DNA of 48,902 nt from Dehalococcoidia bacterium (GTDB taxonomy: Bacteria; Chloroflexota; Dehalococcoidia; GIF9; AB-539-J10): positions 1 through 48,902 of the forward strand of contig PUON01000027.1 in the NCBI GenBank assembly GCA_003552125.1, in the 5' to 3' direction. Both the position numbers and the translations under genes were made by a program. How positions within the stretch are numbered: the first letter of the stretch is position 1; the number at the start of each line of letters is the position of its first letter. Below, in pieces: positions 1 through 7,653 of this stretch. Under the pieces are notes generated by a model, which saw only the letters and a program-made list of their open reading frames with translations, was not told where the DNA came from and ran no database searches.

Positions 1-353
1 ATCGTGCCGCCGAGAATCGAGCCGGTATAGGTGAGAGCCAGGATGTTGGCCGCAGGCGCTACCCACAGGATGATGAATGCCGCACCGATTCCTGCGCCGC
101 CGTAGTAGATACCGCTTGAGACCGGAATAACGGTACAGGAACACGCCGCCACGAAGAAGCTGCCCCCGGCTGCAATACCGAAGGACTGGATCTTGCGTAC
201 CGCGGCGCCGAGGTAGCCGATAATCGCCTCGCGTGAGACGAACGTAACAATTCCGCCTGCAAGGAGAAACGCAGGGACCAGGCAGGTCAGCACATGGAGC
301 GCGACGTAATCCTGAAGGGCGTAGAATCCGCCACGCAGCATCTCTGTGAACAA
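1..353 (-). CDS. arsP: ArsP-type permease (UPF0718/DUF318), partial
   Basis: This is the N-terminal 117 residues of a polytopic permease; the rest lies beyond the window edge. Hydrophobic helices surround a CSCTVIP motif with Cys71 and Cys73, followed by a glycine-rich stretch and a WVAPAANILAL-like segment. Both are hallmarks of the DUF318 permease family, whose ArsP members export trivalent organoarsenicals. I chose the TTG start at 353 because AAGGAGG sits 7 bases upstream and an in-frame ATG at 341 has no Shine-Dalgarno. That ribosome site overlaps the arsR stop, so the two genes are one operon. The metal-sensor neighbour supports an arsenic or metalloid role, but other DUF318 permeases have unknown substrates. 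Confidence 0.8.
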   Translation of the reverse strand, partial: MFTEMLRGGFYALQDYVALHVLTCLVPAFLLAGGIVTFVSREAIIGYLGAAVRKIQSFGIAAGGSFFVAACSCTVIPVSSGIYYGGAGIGAAFIILWVAPAANILALTYTGSILGGT

Positions 354-365
354 AGAACACCCTCC

Positions 366-782
366 TTAGTAGTTGGCATCCCGCATGAGTATCTGTGGCT
401 GCGAGGAAGGCTGGTTCTCAGAGAGATTGGAATGCCTCCGTGCCGACTTGAGTCGGCGCCTATCGTCGAGCGCTACCACATCGCTCGCCGCGGCTCTGGT
501 CACTGCCTCGATCAGGCTACGTAAGGGAGGCGCCAAGCGTTCGAGTTCGACGGAGTAGTGTTTCCACCGACCTTCTTTCCGCACCCTCAGAAACCCTGCA
601 TCCTTCAATGAGCTGCAATAGCGGGATGCATTCACCTGAGAGATTTCCAGCACATCCATTACCTCACATACGCAGCATTCGCGTTGTATGAGCAGGTGCA
701 GGACGCGAACCCGCGTCGGATCGCTCAGACTCCTCGCCGCCCTTACCAGTTCATCCATGCTTCTACGGGCCATTAATTGCAT
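366..782 (-). CDS. arsR: ArsR/SmtB-family metalloregulator
   Basis: This winged-helix repressor of about 138 residues has the typical LSDPTRVRVLHLL entry into the DNA-binding domain. The ECCVCEVM motif matches the ELCVCDL-type As(III)/Sb(III) site of ArsR proteins. It is followed by the recognition helix (SQVNASRYCSSLKDAGFL) and the beta wing (VRKEGRWKHYSV). The ORF is open to an ATG at 800, but that codon directly abuts the -10 box of a consensus promoter and should not be in the mRNA. I prefer ATG 782; ATG 773 or 758 are possible. The gene is followed 12 bases later by the permease, the usual arsR-arsP arrangement with autorepression relieved by metalloid. Confidence 0.88.
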   Translation of the reverse strand: MQLMARRSMDELVRAARSLSDPTRVRVLHLLIQRECCVCEVMDVLEISQVNASRYCSSLKDAGFLRVRKEGRWKHYSVELERLAPPLRSLIEAVTRAAASDVVALDDRRRLKSARRHSNLSENQPSSQPQILMRDANY

Positions 783-800
783 AAATACGTAACCTTGCAT

Positions 801-829
801 ATATTATTGTCAGATTAGAGCCTTGTCAA
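801..829 (-). promoter_or_regulatory. arsR promoter (sigma-70 type)
   Basis: TTGACA (829-824), a 17-base spacer and TAATAT (806-801) read toward arsR. The expected transcript start is near 795, leaving a leader of about a dozen bases before ATG 782. Two TTGCATA direct repeats flank a TACGTA palindrome between about 778 and 802, a plausible ArsR operator overlapping the -10 box and start site. The operator is an inference. Confidence 0.75.
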
Positions 830-1091
830 ACGTTGTATGCCCCGTGGTCGGCGAGAGCTTCGATCCACTGATGGCAGCCTCTTCCGTTTGCGGAGGTCTT
901 CACGAAGGCTGGAGATATTGTCGGTACCAGCGACTCAGTCTGGACGTGAGTTGAGCCTCGGTTTCGGGCCCACCCGTCCACATGCCCGTACCGGAGAAGG
1001 TCCTGGTCTGGAACAATAGGAAGCGTGTATTCTTGGCAACCCATACACTCACGGTGCTAAACTGAAAGACCGACAAGGAGTCAAGGCGGCG

Positions 1092-2129
1092 ATGTCTGAG
1101 AATCAGGAACAACAGAAGACCCAGGGACGGCAGGAAGTATCCGCGCAATCCGAGAGGCACGTGCTCCTCGTGGCGATCGGTATCATCGTAGCCAGCCTGT
1201 TCCTGATCATTGGCGGAAACGCCGGATGGCTTACCGCAACTGCCGCCCCCGAGTTCCCCCAGGAGCCTCCGGTGATAATCGGTATGTCATCCACTCCCGA
1301 ACGGATCATGCCCCGCACGGTTGTCGCAGTCTCATGCGAAGCGACTCATCCGGGTGAAGCCGAGATGTCGTACACGTGGGTGGCCAGCGAAGGAGAGTTA
1401 CGGGGTGAAGGACCCGAGGTAGAGTGGGTGGCGCCTGCGACCGAGGGTCTTCACAGGATCTTCGTGACGGTTGAGGATGAATACGGCGCAAGCGCGGAAG
1501 AGTCGCTTACTCTTCGCGTCAGGGAGAACACGCCTCCCGAGATTACCGCAATGGGGACAGACAAAGGCGATGATGTGGGATGGGTGGTTCCCGGGACCAT
1601 GGTGTACATCTGGTGTGAGGCCGAAGATGTGGATGGAGACTCTCTTACCTACGAATGGACAGCCGATGCCGGTGAACTGTTTGGAGAGGGCACGTCCGTG
1701 GTCTGGGAGGCGCCGAACACCCTGGGAATGCACTGGGTCAGTGTGGAGGTGGATGATGGTTATGGTGGCGTGGCGGAGCGGTCCGTCCCGGTTAGCGTGA
1801 GTGCGGCTGAGCCTCCTGTGATACAGGACATCCGGGTTGAACCGGCCGACCGCAGATACGCGAAGCCATACCAGGACTCGTGGCAGATCTTCAAGGGACA
1901 GACCTGCACGTTTGAGGCAGTGGTGGTAGAGACTGACAGGGAGTACTCATACCGGTGGAGCGCTGAATCCGGGGAACTGTCGGCCGACGGGCCGACAGCA
2001 GTGTGGCAGGCGCCGTCGCCGGCACGTGCTCAGTGGGTAACCATCCTCCTGCAGGTGAGCGACGCCCACGGCAACGAGGCGAGCGAAACCCGCCGGATGT
2101 ACATTCAGACCTGCTCGGCCTGCATATAG
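1092..2129 (+). CDS. Membrane-anchored protein with three Ig/PKD-like repeats
   Basis: The protein has 345 residues. A charged N-terminus is followed by one transmembrane segment (about residues 24-46, HVLLVAIGIIVASLFLIIGG), and the remainder should be extracytoplasmic. Three tandem beta-sandwich repeats start near residues 58, 150 and 240. Each begins with PPVI- or PPEI-like residues and carries the pattern Y-T-W-x-A-x-x-G-E-L-x-G-x-G-x-x-V-x-W-x-A-P, ending in a V-x-V-x-D-x-x-G strand, as in PKD/cadherin-type surface domains. AAGGAG lies 12 bases upstream of the ATG. No enzyme domain is present, so an adhesive or structural cell-surface role is likely, but the partner is unknown. It is divergent from arsR with about 290 bp between them. 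Confidence 0.75.
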   Translation: MSENQEQQKTQGRQEVSAQSERHVLLVAIGIIVASLFLIIGGNAGWLTATAAPEFPQEPPVIIGMSSTPERIMPRTVVAVSCEATHPGEAEMSYTWVASEGELRGEGPEVEWVAPATEGLHRIFVTVEDEYGASAEESLTLRVRENTPPEITAMGTDKGDDVGWVVPGTMVYIWCEAEDVDGDSLTYEWTADAGELFGEGTSVVWEAPNTLGMHWVSVEVDDGYGGVAERSVPVSVSAAEPPVIQDIRVEPADRRYAKPYQDSWQIFKGQTCTFEAVVVETDREYSYRWSAESGELSADGPTAVWQAPSPARAQWVTILLQVSDAHGNEASETRRMYIQTCSACI

Positions 2130-2242
2130 CCCCATTCTTCGGCAAGTCTCAAGGTACCAGGAATCCGTCTGCCGACTTACGAAAGTGTTCCGCCCTTTCG
2201 CACGGCTCTCGGCCCGTGTCCCGAGGGGTTAGCGGGTTCAGA

Positions 2243-2318
2243 GCTGTGGAACCGGCTGACGCCAATGCCAATCTGGTGAGGCAATCCAGCCAGTCCTGCG
2301 CTCTGGCCGGGCCACAGC
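2243..2318. ncRNA. Candidate structured RNA element between the Ig-repeat gene and the cstA promoter
   Basis: GCTGTGG (2243-2249) pairs perfectly with CCACAGC (2312-2318). After an AA/G internal loop the pairing continues with CCGGC (2252-2256) and GCCGG (2306-2310), a 12-bp closing stem over 76 nucleotides. Inside are a CTGG/CCAG hairpin (2273-2289) and a GCCAG/CTGGC hairpin (2289-2307). The latter competes with the closing stem. Neither flank has the T-tract of a terminator. I could not match it to tRNA or to a riboswitch class I know. Strand and transcription are not established. The rest of 2130-2346 holds nothing I recognise. Confidence 0.4.
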
Positions 2319-2346
2319 AAAAAGGCACGGGGGGCCGACATACCTA

Positions 2347-2375
2347 TTGACAAACCGCAGACGCGGCTCTAGTAT
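2347..2375 (+). promoter_or_regulatory. cstA operon promoter
   Basis: TTGACA (2347-2352), a 17-base spacer and TAGTAT (2370-2375) make a near-consensus sigma-70 promoter. The transcript should start near 2382, giving cstA a leader of about 150 bases that contains a small ORF ending inside the cstA ribosome-binding site. Confidence 0.75.
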
Positions 2376-2431
2376 GTCTCCACTAATCTGCATCGCTCCA
2401 CGATATATTGAGCAACGGATACGGCAGGGAT

Positions 2432-2524
2432 ATGCGGAGGTGTTGCCTATGTAACAGTGTGGACATCCGGGCGTCTCTCTTCACAGGTTTCCCCCAGCCA
2501 CACCCTTTTCAGGAAAGGAGGTGA
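2432..2524 (+). CDS. Possible 30-residue leader peptide upstream of cstA
   Basis: An ATG at 2432 opens a 30-codon frame that begins MRRCCLCNSV and stops with a TGA at 2522-2524 lying within the AAAGGAGGTGA ribosome-binding site of cstA (2514-2524). It lies wholly inside the predicted cstA leader. Its own upstream site (GGCAGGG) is weak. Three cysteine codons in the first seven positions, together with a stop that places a terminating ribosome over the downstream site, resemble a translation-coupled leader peptide. No homology is recognised, and chance cannot be excluded. Confidence 0.35.
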   Translation: MRRCCLCNSVDIRASLFTGFPQPHPFQERR

Positions 2525-2530
2525 GAGCAC

Positions 2531-4210
2531 TTGACTACCACGTTAATTATCGTAGCTGCGCTTGTCATATACGTGATCGTGTACCTTCTGTACGGCAAGC
2601 GCATTGCGACCAATGTAGCGAAACTGGACCCAAAGGCCCAGACCCCCGCGCAAAGATTGTACGATGGCGTTGACTTCGTGCCCACGAAATGGCCCGTTGT
2701 CTTCGGCCACCACTTCGCCTCAATCGCGGGTGCAGGGCCCATCGTCGGCCCCATCATCGGCGTTACCTGGGGCTGGGTGCCGGCCATCCTCTGGATCTGG
2801 TTCGGCAATGCCTTCATCGGTGCGGTGCACGACTTCATGGCCATAGTGGCGTCCATCAGATACGACGGCAAGTCGATTCAATGGGTAGCCGGTGAGGTGA
2901 TGAAGCCGCGCGTCTCGACCATCATGGGCATATTCGTGTGGATCGCGATGGTGTTGATCATCGCGGCGTTCACGAACGTCGTCGCGGGACTGTTCATTAA
3001 CATTCCGTCCGTGGCGACGGCGTCGATAGGCTTCATTATCATCGCTGTAATCATTGGCTACCTGCTGTACTGGAAGAAGCAGAACCTCGTAGCGATGACC
3101 ATTCTGGGTCTGGTGCTACTTGTTGGTGCGCTGTTCCTGTCTCAGGTATACCCACTGGTAATGGATCGGCCATTCTGGCTGATCGCGCTGCTCGTGTACA
3201 TTATCATCGCAGCCGCGTTGCCGGTGACGATCCTGTTGCAGCCACGCGACTACCTGAACGCGTACATTCTCCTCGCGTTTCTCGCAGTGGGCGGCGTCGC
3301 CTTCCTCATTCTCAACGCGCCCCTGAACTGGCCGGCGTTCACGCTGTTCTCGGCGCATGCAATTGGAGCTCCTGCGCAGGCCTCGCCGTTCTGGCCGACC
3401 GTACCGCTCGTCATTGCGTGCGGATCTCTCTCGGGCTTCCACGCCATAGTTGGATCGGGCACGACCTCGAAGATGATCGACAACGAGATGAGTGCCTTGA
3501 GGATCGGCTACGGCGGCATGCTGCTTGAGGGCTTTCTGGCAACTATCGTCGTTGTTTCGCTCGGTGCATTCGGCCTGCAGGTGGCGGGAGCAACCGCAGG
3601 AGAAGTTGGCGTTGCGGGATGGGTCCCTCTGGCCATCGCACACTTCAGTGAAGCCTATGCGATGGGCGCTAACCAGGCTTTCGGCATGGCGATGGACTTC
3701 GGCATGACCTTCGCGTCCCTTACCGTCTGTGCGTTCGCGCTGACGTCGCTCGATACGACGGCCCGACTCGGGCGATTCGCGTGGCAGGATGTACTCGGAC
3801 GAATTGTGAGCCCTGCCGGGCAAGCCAGCGGAGGTTACAAATTCATTACCCACAGGTGGATTGCGTCGCTCATTGCCGCTGGAATCGGTGTCTATATGGC
3901 GACCACCGACGCGTTCACCGCGCTCTGGGTCGGTTTTGGGGCAGCCAACCAGATGCTCGCGGCAATTGCGCTCATGACCGCATGTGTCTTCTCTACCAAT
4001 GTGTTGAGGGGCGGTAAGTTCTGCTGGGTCACGATGATCCCGGCGTTCTTCCTCTGGGTCACGGTCTTCGCGGCCATGATCTGGTACGTGATCACGTTCA
4101 TCAGTATCGTGAACCCGATCACCATCGGATTCGTTGTGGTGATGATTGTGCTGTCGCTCATACTGCTGCTGGAGGTTATATCAGCGCTCAGGGCAGGACC
4201 GAAGAAATAG
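2531..4210 (+). CDS. cstA: Carbon starvation protein CstA (peptide/pyruvate transporter family)
   Basis: This integral membrane protein of 559 residues has many hydrophobic segments. It carries the CstA signatures near the N-terminus: RLYDGVDFVPTKWPVVFGHHF, then AGAGPIVGPIIG and WGWVPAILWIWFGNAFIGAVHDF. CstA proteins import peptides, and some import pyruvate, during nutrient limitation. The TTG start has an ideal AAAGGAGGTGA site 6 bases upstream. At 559 residues it is shorter than the roughly 700-residue enterobacterial CstA, matching the short subfamily. It is the first gene of an apparent operon with the small ORF at 4218 and an ArsA-type ATPase. Confidence 0.93.
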   Translation: MTTTLIIVAALVIYVIVYLLYGKRIATNVAKLDPKAQTPAQRLYDGVDFVPTKWPVVFGHHFASIAGAGPIVGPIIGVTWGWVPAILWIWFGNAFIGAVHDFMAIVASIRYDGKSIQWVAGEVMKPRVSTIMGIFVWIAMVLIIAAFTNVVAGLFINIPSVATASIGFIIIAVIIGYLLYWKKQNLVAMTILGLVLLVGALFLSQVYPLVMDRPFWLIALLVYIIIAAALPVTILLQPRDYLNAYILLAFLAVGGVAFLILNAPLNWPAFTLFSAHAIGAPAQASPFWPTVPLVIACGSLSGFHAIVGSGTTSKMIDNEMSALRIGYGGMLLEGFLATIVVVSLGAFGLQVAGATAGEVGVAGWVPLAIAHFSEAYAMGANQAFGMAMDFGMTFASLTVCAFALTSLDTTARLGRFAWQDVLGRIVSPAGQASGGYKFITHRWIASLIAAGIGVYMATTDAFTALWVGFGAANQMLAAIALMTACVFSTNVLRGGKFCWVTMIPAFFLWVTVFAAMIWYVITFISIVNPITIGFVVVMIVLSLILLLEVISALRAGPKK

Positions 4211-4217
4211 AGGCTAG

Positions 4218-4487
4218 TTGATACTCAGATCTCTGTACGAGTTTATAAGAGATTTCGGAAGCGGGCTAAGATCTCACTCAACTGAGTATGTCGAGTTCGA
4301 GCTCAGGGAGATGGAGAACATCTTAGCCCTGCTTCTGTTTAGCTCGTTCCTGGGAATGCCGAGTCCGCCGTCAGATCTGACATCCCGACTCATGCCGCAC
4401 ATGGTGCGCGAGATGTACGTGATGGGAAGTCGGTCCGGGGACCTCGACGATATTGCGGGACAGGTGAGTGGACTGTTCATCGACTGA
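4218..4487 (+). CDS. Small unknown protein coupled to an ArsA-type ATPase
   Basis: The ORF encodes 89 residues. It has a charged N-terminal helix, a short hydrophobic stretch (ILALLLFSSFLGMP, about residues 35-48) followed by a proline turn, and a C-terminal part rich in Met, Arg and Asp ending VSGLFID. The TTG start lies 7 bases after the cstA stop, and the ORF ends 12 bases before the ATPase start, so co-translation is likely. I do not recognise a family. Position suggests a partner or adaptor of the downstream ATPase. One hydrophobic segment is too short and amphipathic to call transmembrane with confidence. Confidence 0.6.
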   Translation: MILRSLYEFIRDFGSGLRSHSTEYVEFELREMENILALLLFSSFLGMPSPPSDLTSRLMPHMVREMYVMGSRSGDLDDIAGQVSGLFID

Positions 4488-4499
4488 TTCGGAGGACTG

Positions 4500-5456
4500 A
4501 TGGCGGTGCGACTGGTATATTCCATCGGCAAGGGCGGAGTAGGCAAGACCACCTGTGCTGCAGCTCTCGCTCTTCAGTCGTCTGTGCGGTGGCGCACGCT
4601 GGTGGTTTCTCTCGATCCGGCGCACAATCTCGGTGATGTTCTCGAGACACGTCTTACCAACAAGCCCTCCGGCCTGTCCTCAAATCTGTCGGCCAGCGAG
4701 GTGGACATGGAGGCCGCCATATCGCGCTACCTGAAACAGAGTTCGGAAAGACTGAAGACGATGTATCACTACCTCAAGGTCATCAACCTCGAGGGTTACC
4801 TGGACGCGCTCAGGCTTTCCCCCGGAATTGAGGAATACGCGACGCTACAGGCCATGGAGGAGCTCATTCGCGAGGCTGAATCGGACTACGACGTCCTCGT
4901 GTTCGATACGCCTCCTACGGGTCTTACGCTGCGGGTTCTCGCACTGCCCAGAGTGTCTGTGCTCTGGGGAGAGAAGCTCTCCAATCTGCGACGCGAGATA
5001 CTGGACAAGCGCCGAACCCTCAAGAACATCCACGGCGAGCGCAAATTCGTTGTCGATAATACCGAGCACCGGCTCCCGACAGAGGAGAAGGACGATGCGG
5101 TAATGCAGGAACTGAACGACTACGTATCCCGGATGTCGAAAATGGCAGCGCTTCAATCAGATGCGACACGCTGTCGCGTGATGCCTGTGATGAATGCCGA
5201 CAGGCTGTCCCTGTTCGAGACAAAGCGTGCGTTTGCGGCGCTGGAGGGCCTTGGTATGCCCATCGGCCCGATCATCGTGAACAAGGTGGGGCTTCAGTCC
5301 ACGGATGCGGGTTCCGTAGAACAGATCGGGAAGGAACTCCGGCGGAGTGTAAGAACGATACCGTACTATCAAGGTGAACTTATCGGCCGTGAGGCTGTCG
5401 AAGAGTTCGCCCGTCATGTAGACTTCTCGCAGTGGATACCGGGAGACACTGTCTGA
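4500..5456 (+). CDS. arsA: ArsA/Get3-family ATPase
   Basis: This single-domain P-loop ATPase of 318 residues has a deviant Walker A GKGGVGKTT (residues 10-18). The switch I/A-loop SLDPAHNLGDVL follows near residue 38. Switch II is DTPPTGLTLRVLALP, corresponding to the DTAPTGHTLRLL signature of ArsA/Get3, and VNKVG matches the nucleotide-base motif. It has one ATPase module, unlike the duplicated plasmid ArsA. The family includes arsenite-pump ATPases and Get3-type chaperones for tail-anchored membrane proteins. No ArsB or ArsD lies nearby, so a chaperone or targeting role is as likely as arsenite export. GGAGG lies 4-5 bases before the ATG. Confidence 0.85.
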   Translation: MAVRLVYSIGKGGVGKTTCAAALALQSSVRWRTLVVSLDPAHNLGDVLETRLTNKPSGLSSNLSASEVDMEAAISRYLKQSSERLKTMYHYLKVINLEGYLDALRLSPGIEEYATLQAMEELIREAESDYDVLVFDTPPTGLTLRVLALPRVSVLWGEKLSNLRREILDKRRTLKNIHGERKFVVDNTEHRLPTEEKDDAVMQELNDYVSRMSKMAALQSDATRCRVMPVMNADRLSLFETKRAFAALEGLGMPIGPIIVNKVGLQSTDAGSVEQIGKELRRSVRTIPYYQGELIGREAVEEFARHVDFSQWIPGDTV

Positions 5457-5503
5457 AACTTGATGTGCCGGCGCGTCAACTGCCGGCGAAAGGACGTTGA
5501 TGC

Positions 5504-6151
5504 ATGGATGTCGCAGCCTGGGCTCTACCTGCAGTTGTCATAGTCGCCCTGTTTATCGCCACCACCTACTTCATGGGACGGAGACACAATGTCGTCCTGA
5601 TGCGCATCTACGCACAAGCTCTTGAGAAGGCACTGAGGCCGGTGGACCAGAAGTACACGTGGATCGGTGGCTACATTGGCTACAGGGCTGAATATAAGGT
5701 CAAAGATGATTTCATCAAGATGGTGAAGGCGAGTCTCCAGCTGTTGCCGCGAATGAGCCTTCTTTACAGGCCGATCGCACGCTTCACAATGCGGCATGAC
5801 AAGCTTTACCTCGTGTTCGAATGCAAGCAGAGCCTCCCGGGAGAGGCACATCTCATCAAGAAGGGACAATACCGGTTGGTTCCCGCGGGAATTGAGCATA
5901 TAGAGCAGTTCCGCAGGCGGGACGTCACGCTTGGAGGCGTAGATTTCGAGCTGCTGTCGCTGGATTCCCGAGGCGAGAGGGAGTTGATGCGGTGGGCGGA
6001 GTCTCTACAGGTAGCTGATTACTCGCACATTAAGCACCTGTCGTTCACTTCCAGCACCAACGTGGCCTACGCTTATGTCGATCCCGACCAGGAGCTGATC
6101 GCTGCCCTCGGCCGCACTGCCCCTGACTTCGTCAGGTCTGTAGCGAAGTAG
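5504..6151 (+). CDS. Unknown membrane-anchored protein downstream of arsA
   Basis: The protein has 215 residues. One N-terminal transmembrane segment (about residues 5-24, WALPAVVIVALFIATTYFM) is followed by a basic cytoplasmic-type domain of mixed alpha/beta character (WIGGYIGYRAEYKV, MSLLYRPIARFTMRHDKLYLVFE, a C-terminal YVDPDQELIAALG). I recognise no catalytic motif or named family. AAAGGACG precedes the ATG, and the gene starts 47 bases after the ATPase with no terminator between, so it is probably the last gene of the cstA operon. A membrane docking partner for the ATPase is an attractive guess only. Confidence 0.65.
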   Translation: MDVAAWALPAVVIVALFIATTYFMGRRHNVVLMRIYAQALEKALRPVDQKYTWIGGYIGYRAEYKVKDDFIKMVKASLQLLPRMSLLYRPIARFTMRHDKLYLVFECKQSLPGEAHLIKKGQYRLVPAGIEHIEQFRRRDVTLGGVDFELLSLDSRGERELMRWAESLQVADYSHIKHLSFTSSTNVAYAYVDPDQELIAALGRTAPDFVRSVAK

Positions 6152-6241
6152 GGGTTCTGGCTCGGCTGCCGACGAATCGTGTGCAGCTAACCGGTCTGTT
6201 GTTCCTCTCACCGATCTCTTTGCGTGGCATCATGCAAGCTG

Positions 6242-6266
6242 GTAACCTAGCAGATTTGGAGGTTAC
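6242..6266 (+). promoter_or_regulatory. Inverted repeat over the glyQS ribosome-binding site
   Basis: GTAACCT (6242-6248) and AGGTTAC (6260-6266) form a perfect 7-bp inverted repeat with an 11-base loop. The right arm overlaps the TTGGAGGT Shine-Dalgarno of glyQS. In RNA it would partly hide the site; in DNA it could be an operator. A weak promoter (TTGCGT 6220-6225, 17 bases, TAACCT 6243-6248) would place the left arm in the -10 box. No T-box features are present. Confidence 0.45.
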
Positions 6267-6272
6267 ATACAT

Positions 6273-7619
6273 ATGTCAGACACCGTCACGATGGACAAGA
6301 TAGTCTCTCTCTGCAAGCGCAGGGGCTTCATCTTCCAGAGCAGTGAGATCTATGGTGGACTCGCAAGTTGCTGGGACTACGGACCGGTTGGGGTTGAGCT
6401 TAAGCGCAATGTGAAGAACGCGTGGTGGCGCAGCGTAGTAGAGTCGCGCGGTGATGTAGTCGGCCTTGACTGCAGCATAATGATGCACCCGATAGTCTGG
6501 CAGGCCAGCGGCCACCTGGAGGGTTTCAGCGACCCGCTGGTGGAGTGCAAGGTATGCCACATGAGGTGGCGTGCCGATCAGCTTGAGAAACAGGCGTGCC
6601 CCTCATGCAGCGGTGAGCTCACCGAACCACGGAACTTCAACCTGATGTTCAAGACGTTCATGGGGCCTATCGAGGAAGACGCGGCGATAGTGTACCTGCG
6701 GCCCGAGACAGCACAGGGTATCTTCGTCAATTTTGAGAACGTCATCACTACTTCAAGGAAGCGACTGCCCCTCGGAATCGCGCAGATAGGGAAATCGTTC
6801 CGCAACGAGATTACACCCGGTAACTTCACGTTCAGGACCCGCGAATTCGAGCAGATGGAGCTTGAGTTCTTCGTCAAACCCGGCACCGATGAGGAATGGT
6901 ATGACTACTGGGCGAAGGAGCGGTTCAACTGGTACGTGCAGTTCGGAATTCGTGCTGAGAAGTTGCGCATGCGCGAGCACGCCAGGGACGAGCTGGCGCA
7001 CTATGCCAAGTCCTGCGTCGATGTCGAGTATGAGTTCCCGATAGGCTGGTCCGAGCTCGAGGGTATCGCCAATCGAACCGATTTCGATCTTTCTCAACAC
7101 TCGAAGTGGAGCGGAAAGGATTTGAGCTACTTCGATTCGCAGACGAACGAGCGGTACGTACCTTACGTCATCGAACCTTCGGCGGGGGCAGACCGCTCGG
7201 TCCTGGCATTCCTGGTGGACGCCTACCGCGAGGAGGAAGTCGAGGGTGCGACGCGAGTTGTCCTCAAGCTACACCCGGCTTTGGCTCCCGTGAAGGTTGC
7301 GGTACTTCCTCTCAGCCGTAACGAACGTCTCTCCCCGCTTGCCAGAGAGATCCACGAGAGGCTCAGCAGATCGTTTGTGACCGAGTATGACGACACCCAG
7401 AGCATCGGCCGGCGTTACAGGCGCCAGGATGAGATAGGCACTCCGCTCTGCGTCACGGTCGATTTCGAATCGCTTGAAGACAATCAGGTGACGATTCGTG
7501 ACCGCGATACGCTCGCACAGATACGTATTCCGATTACGGAAATGGAAGGCGCTTTGAGATCAAGGCTGGCGGGAGAGGAGTTTGGCTCCGATAACCTCTG
7601 GGCCGGCGCGCGTGCCTGA
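6273..7619 (+). CDS. glyQS: Glycyl-tRNA synthetase, dimeric type
   Basis: The enzyme attaches glycine to tRNA-Gly in the cytoplasm. At 448 residues it is the single-chain class II type found in archaea, eukaryotes and some bacteria, not the split GlyQ/GlyS form. Visible features include the N-terminal RRGFIFQSSEIYGGLASCWDYGP signature, a small zinc-site pair (CKVCHMRW and CPSCSGEL), motif 2 around SFRNEITPGNFTFRTREFEQME, motif 3 near SAGADRSVLAFLVDAY, and a C-terminal anticodon-binding domain (VKVAVLPLSRNERLSPLA). TTGGAGGT lies upstream of the ATG. The gene has its own terminator and stands alone. Confidence 0.96.
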   Translation: MSDTVTMDKIVSLCKRRGFIFQSSEIYGGLASCWDYGPVGVELKRNVKNAWWRSVVESRGDVVGLDCSIMMHPIVWQASGHLEGFSDPLVECKVCHMRWRADQLEKQACPSCSGELTEPRNFNLMFKTFMGPIEEDAAIVYLRPETAQGIFVNFENVITTSRKRLPLGIAQIGKSFRNEITPGNFTFRTREFEQMELEFFVKPGTDEEWYDYWAKERFNWYVQFGIRAEKLRMREHARDELAHYAKSCVDVEYEFPIGWSELEGIANRTDFDLSQHSKWSGKDLSYFDSQTNERYVPYVIEPSAGADRSVLAFLVDAYREEEVEGATRVVLKLHPALAPVKVAVLPLSRNERLSPLAREIHERLSRSFVTEYDDTQSIGRRYRRQDEIGTPLCVTVDFESLEDNQVTIRDRDTLAQIRIPITEMEGALRSRLAGEEFGSDNLWAGARA

Positions 7620-7653
7620 CAATTGCACACTGGCGGGAACATGGTAATCAGAC

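Noticed and set aside
826-1044. 72-codon minus-strand frame between arsR and the Ig-repeat gene
   Set aside because: It runs through the arsR promoter and ends in its -35 box. The sequence hints weakly at a glutamine-amidotransferase-like N-terminus but is too short to support a gene or remnant.
2243-2318. tRNA gene on either strand of the structured element
   Set aside because: Length and 7-bp acceptor-like arms look right, but there is no TTCGA-type T arm and no valid anticodon arm.
2219-2340. Cobalamin, ZTP or other named riboswitch before cstA
   Set aside because: The conserved core sequences I know for these classes are absent, although the region can fold.
4500-5456. Arsenite-pump assignment for the ATPase
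   Set aside because: No ArsB, ArsD or ArsC is adjacent. The ars regulator and permease at 1-782 are on the other strand and separated by other genes, so a pump role is not supported.
6152-6272. T-box riboswitch upstream of glyQS
   Set aside because: The gap is too short, and no T-box core sequence or antiterminator pair is present.
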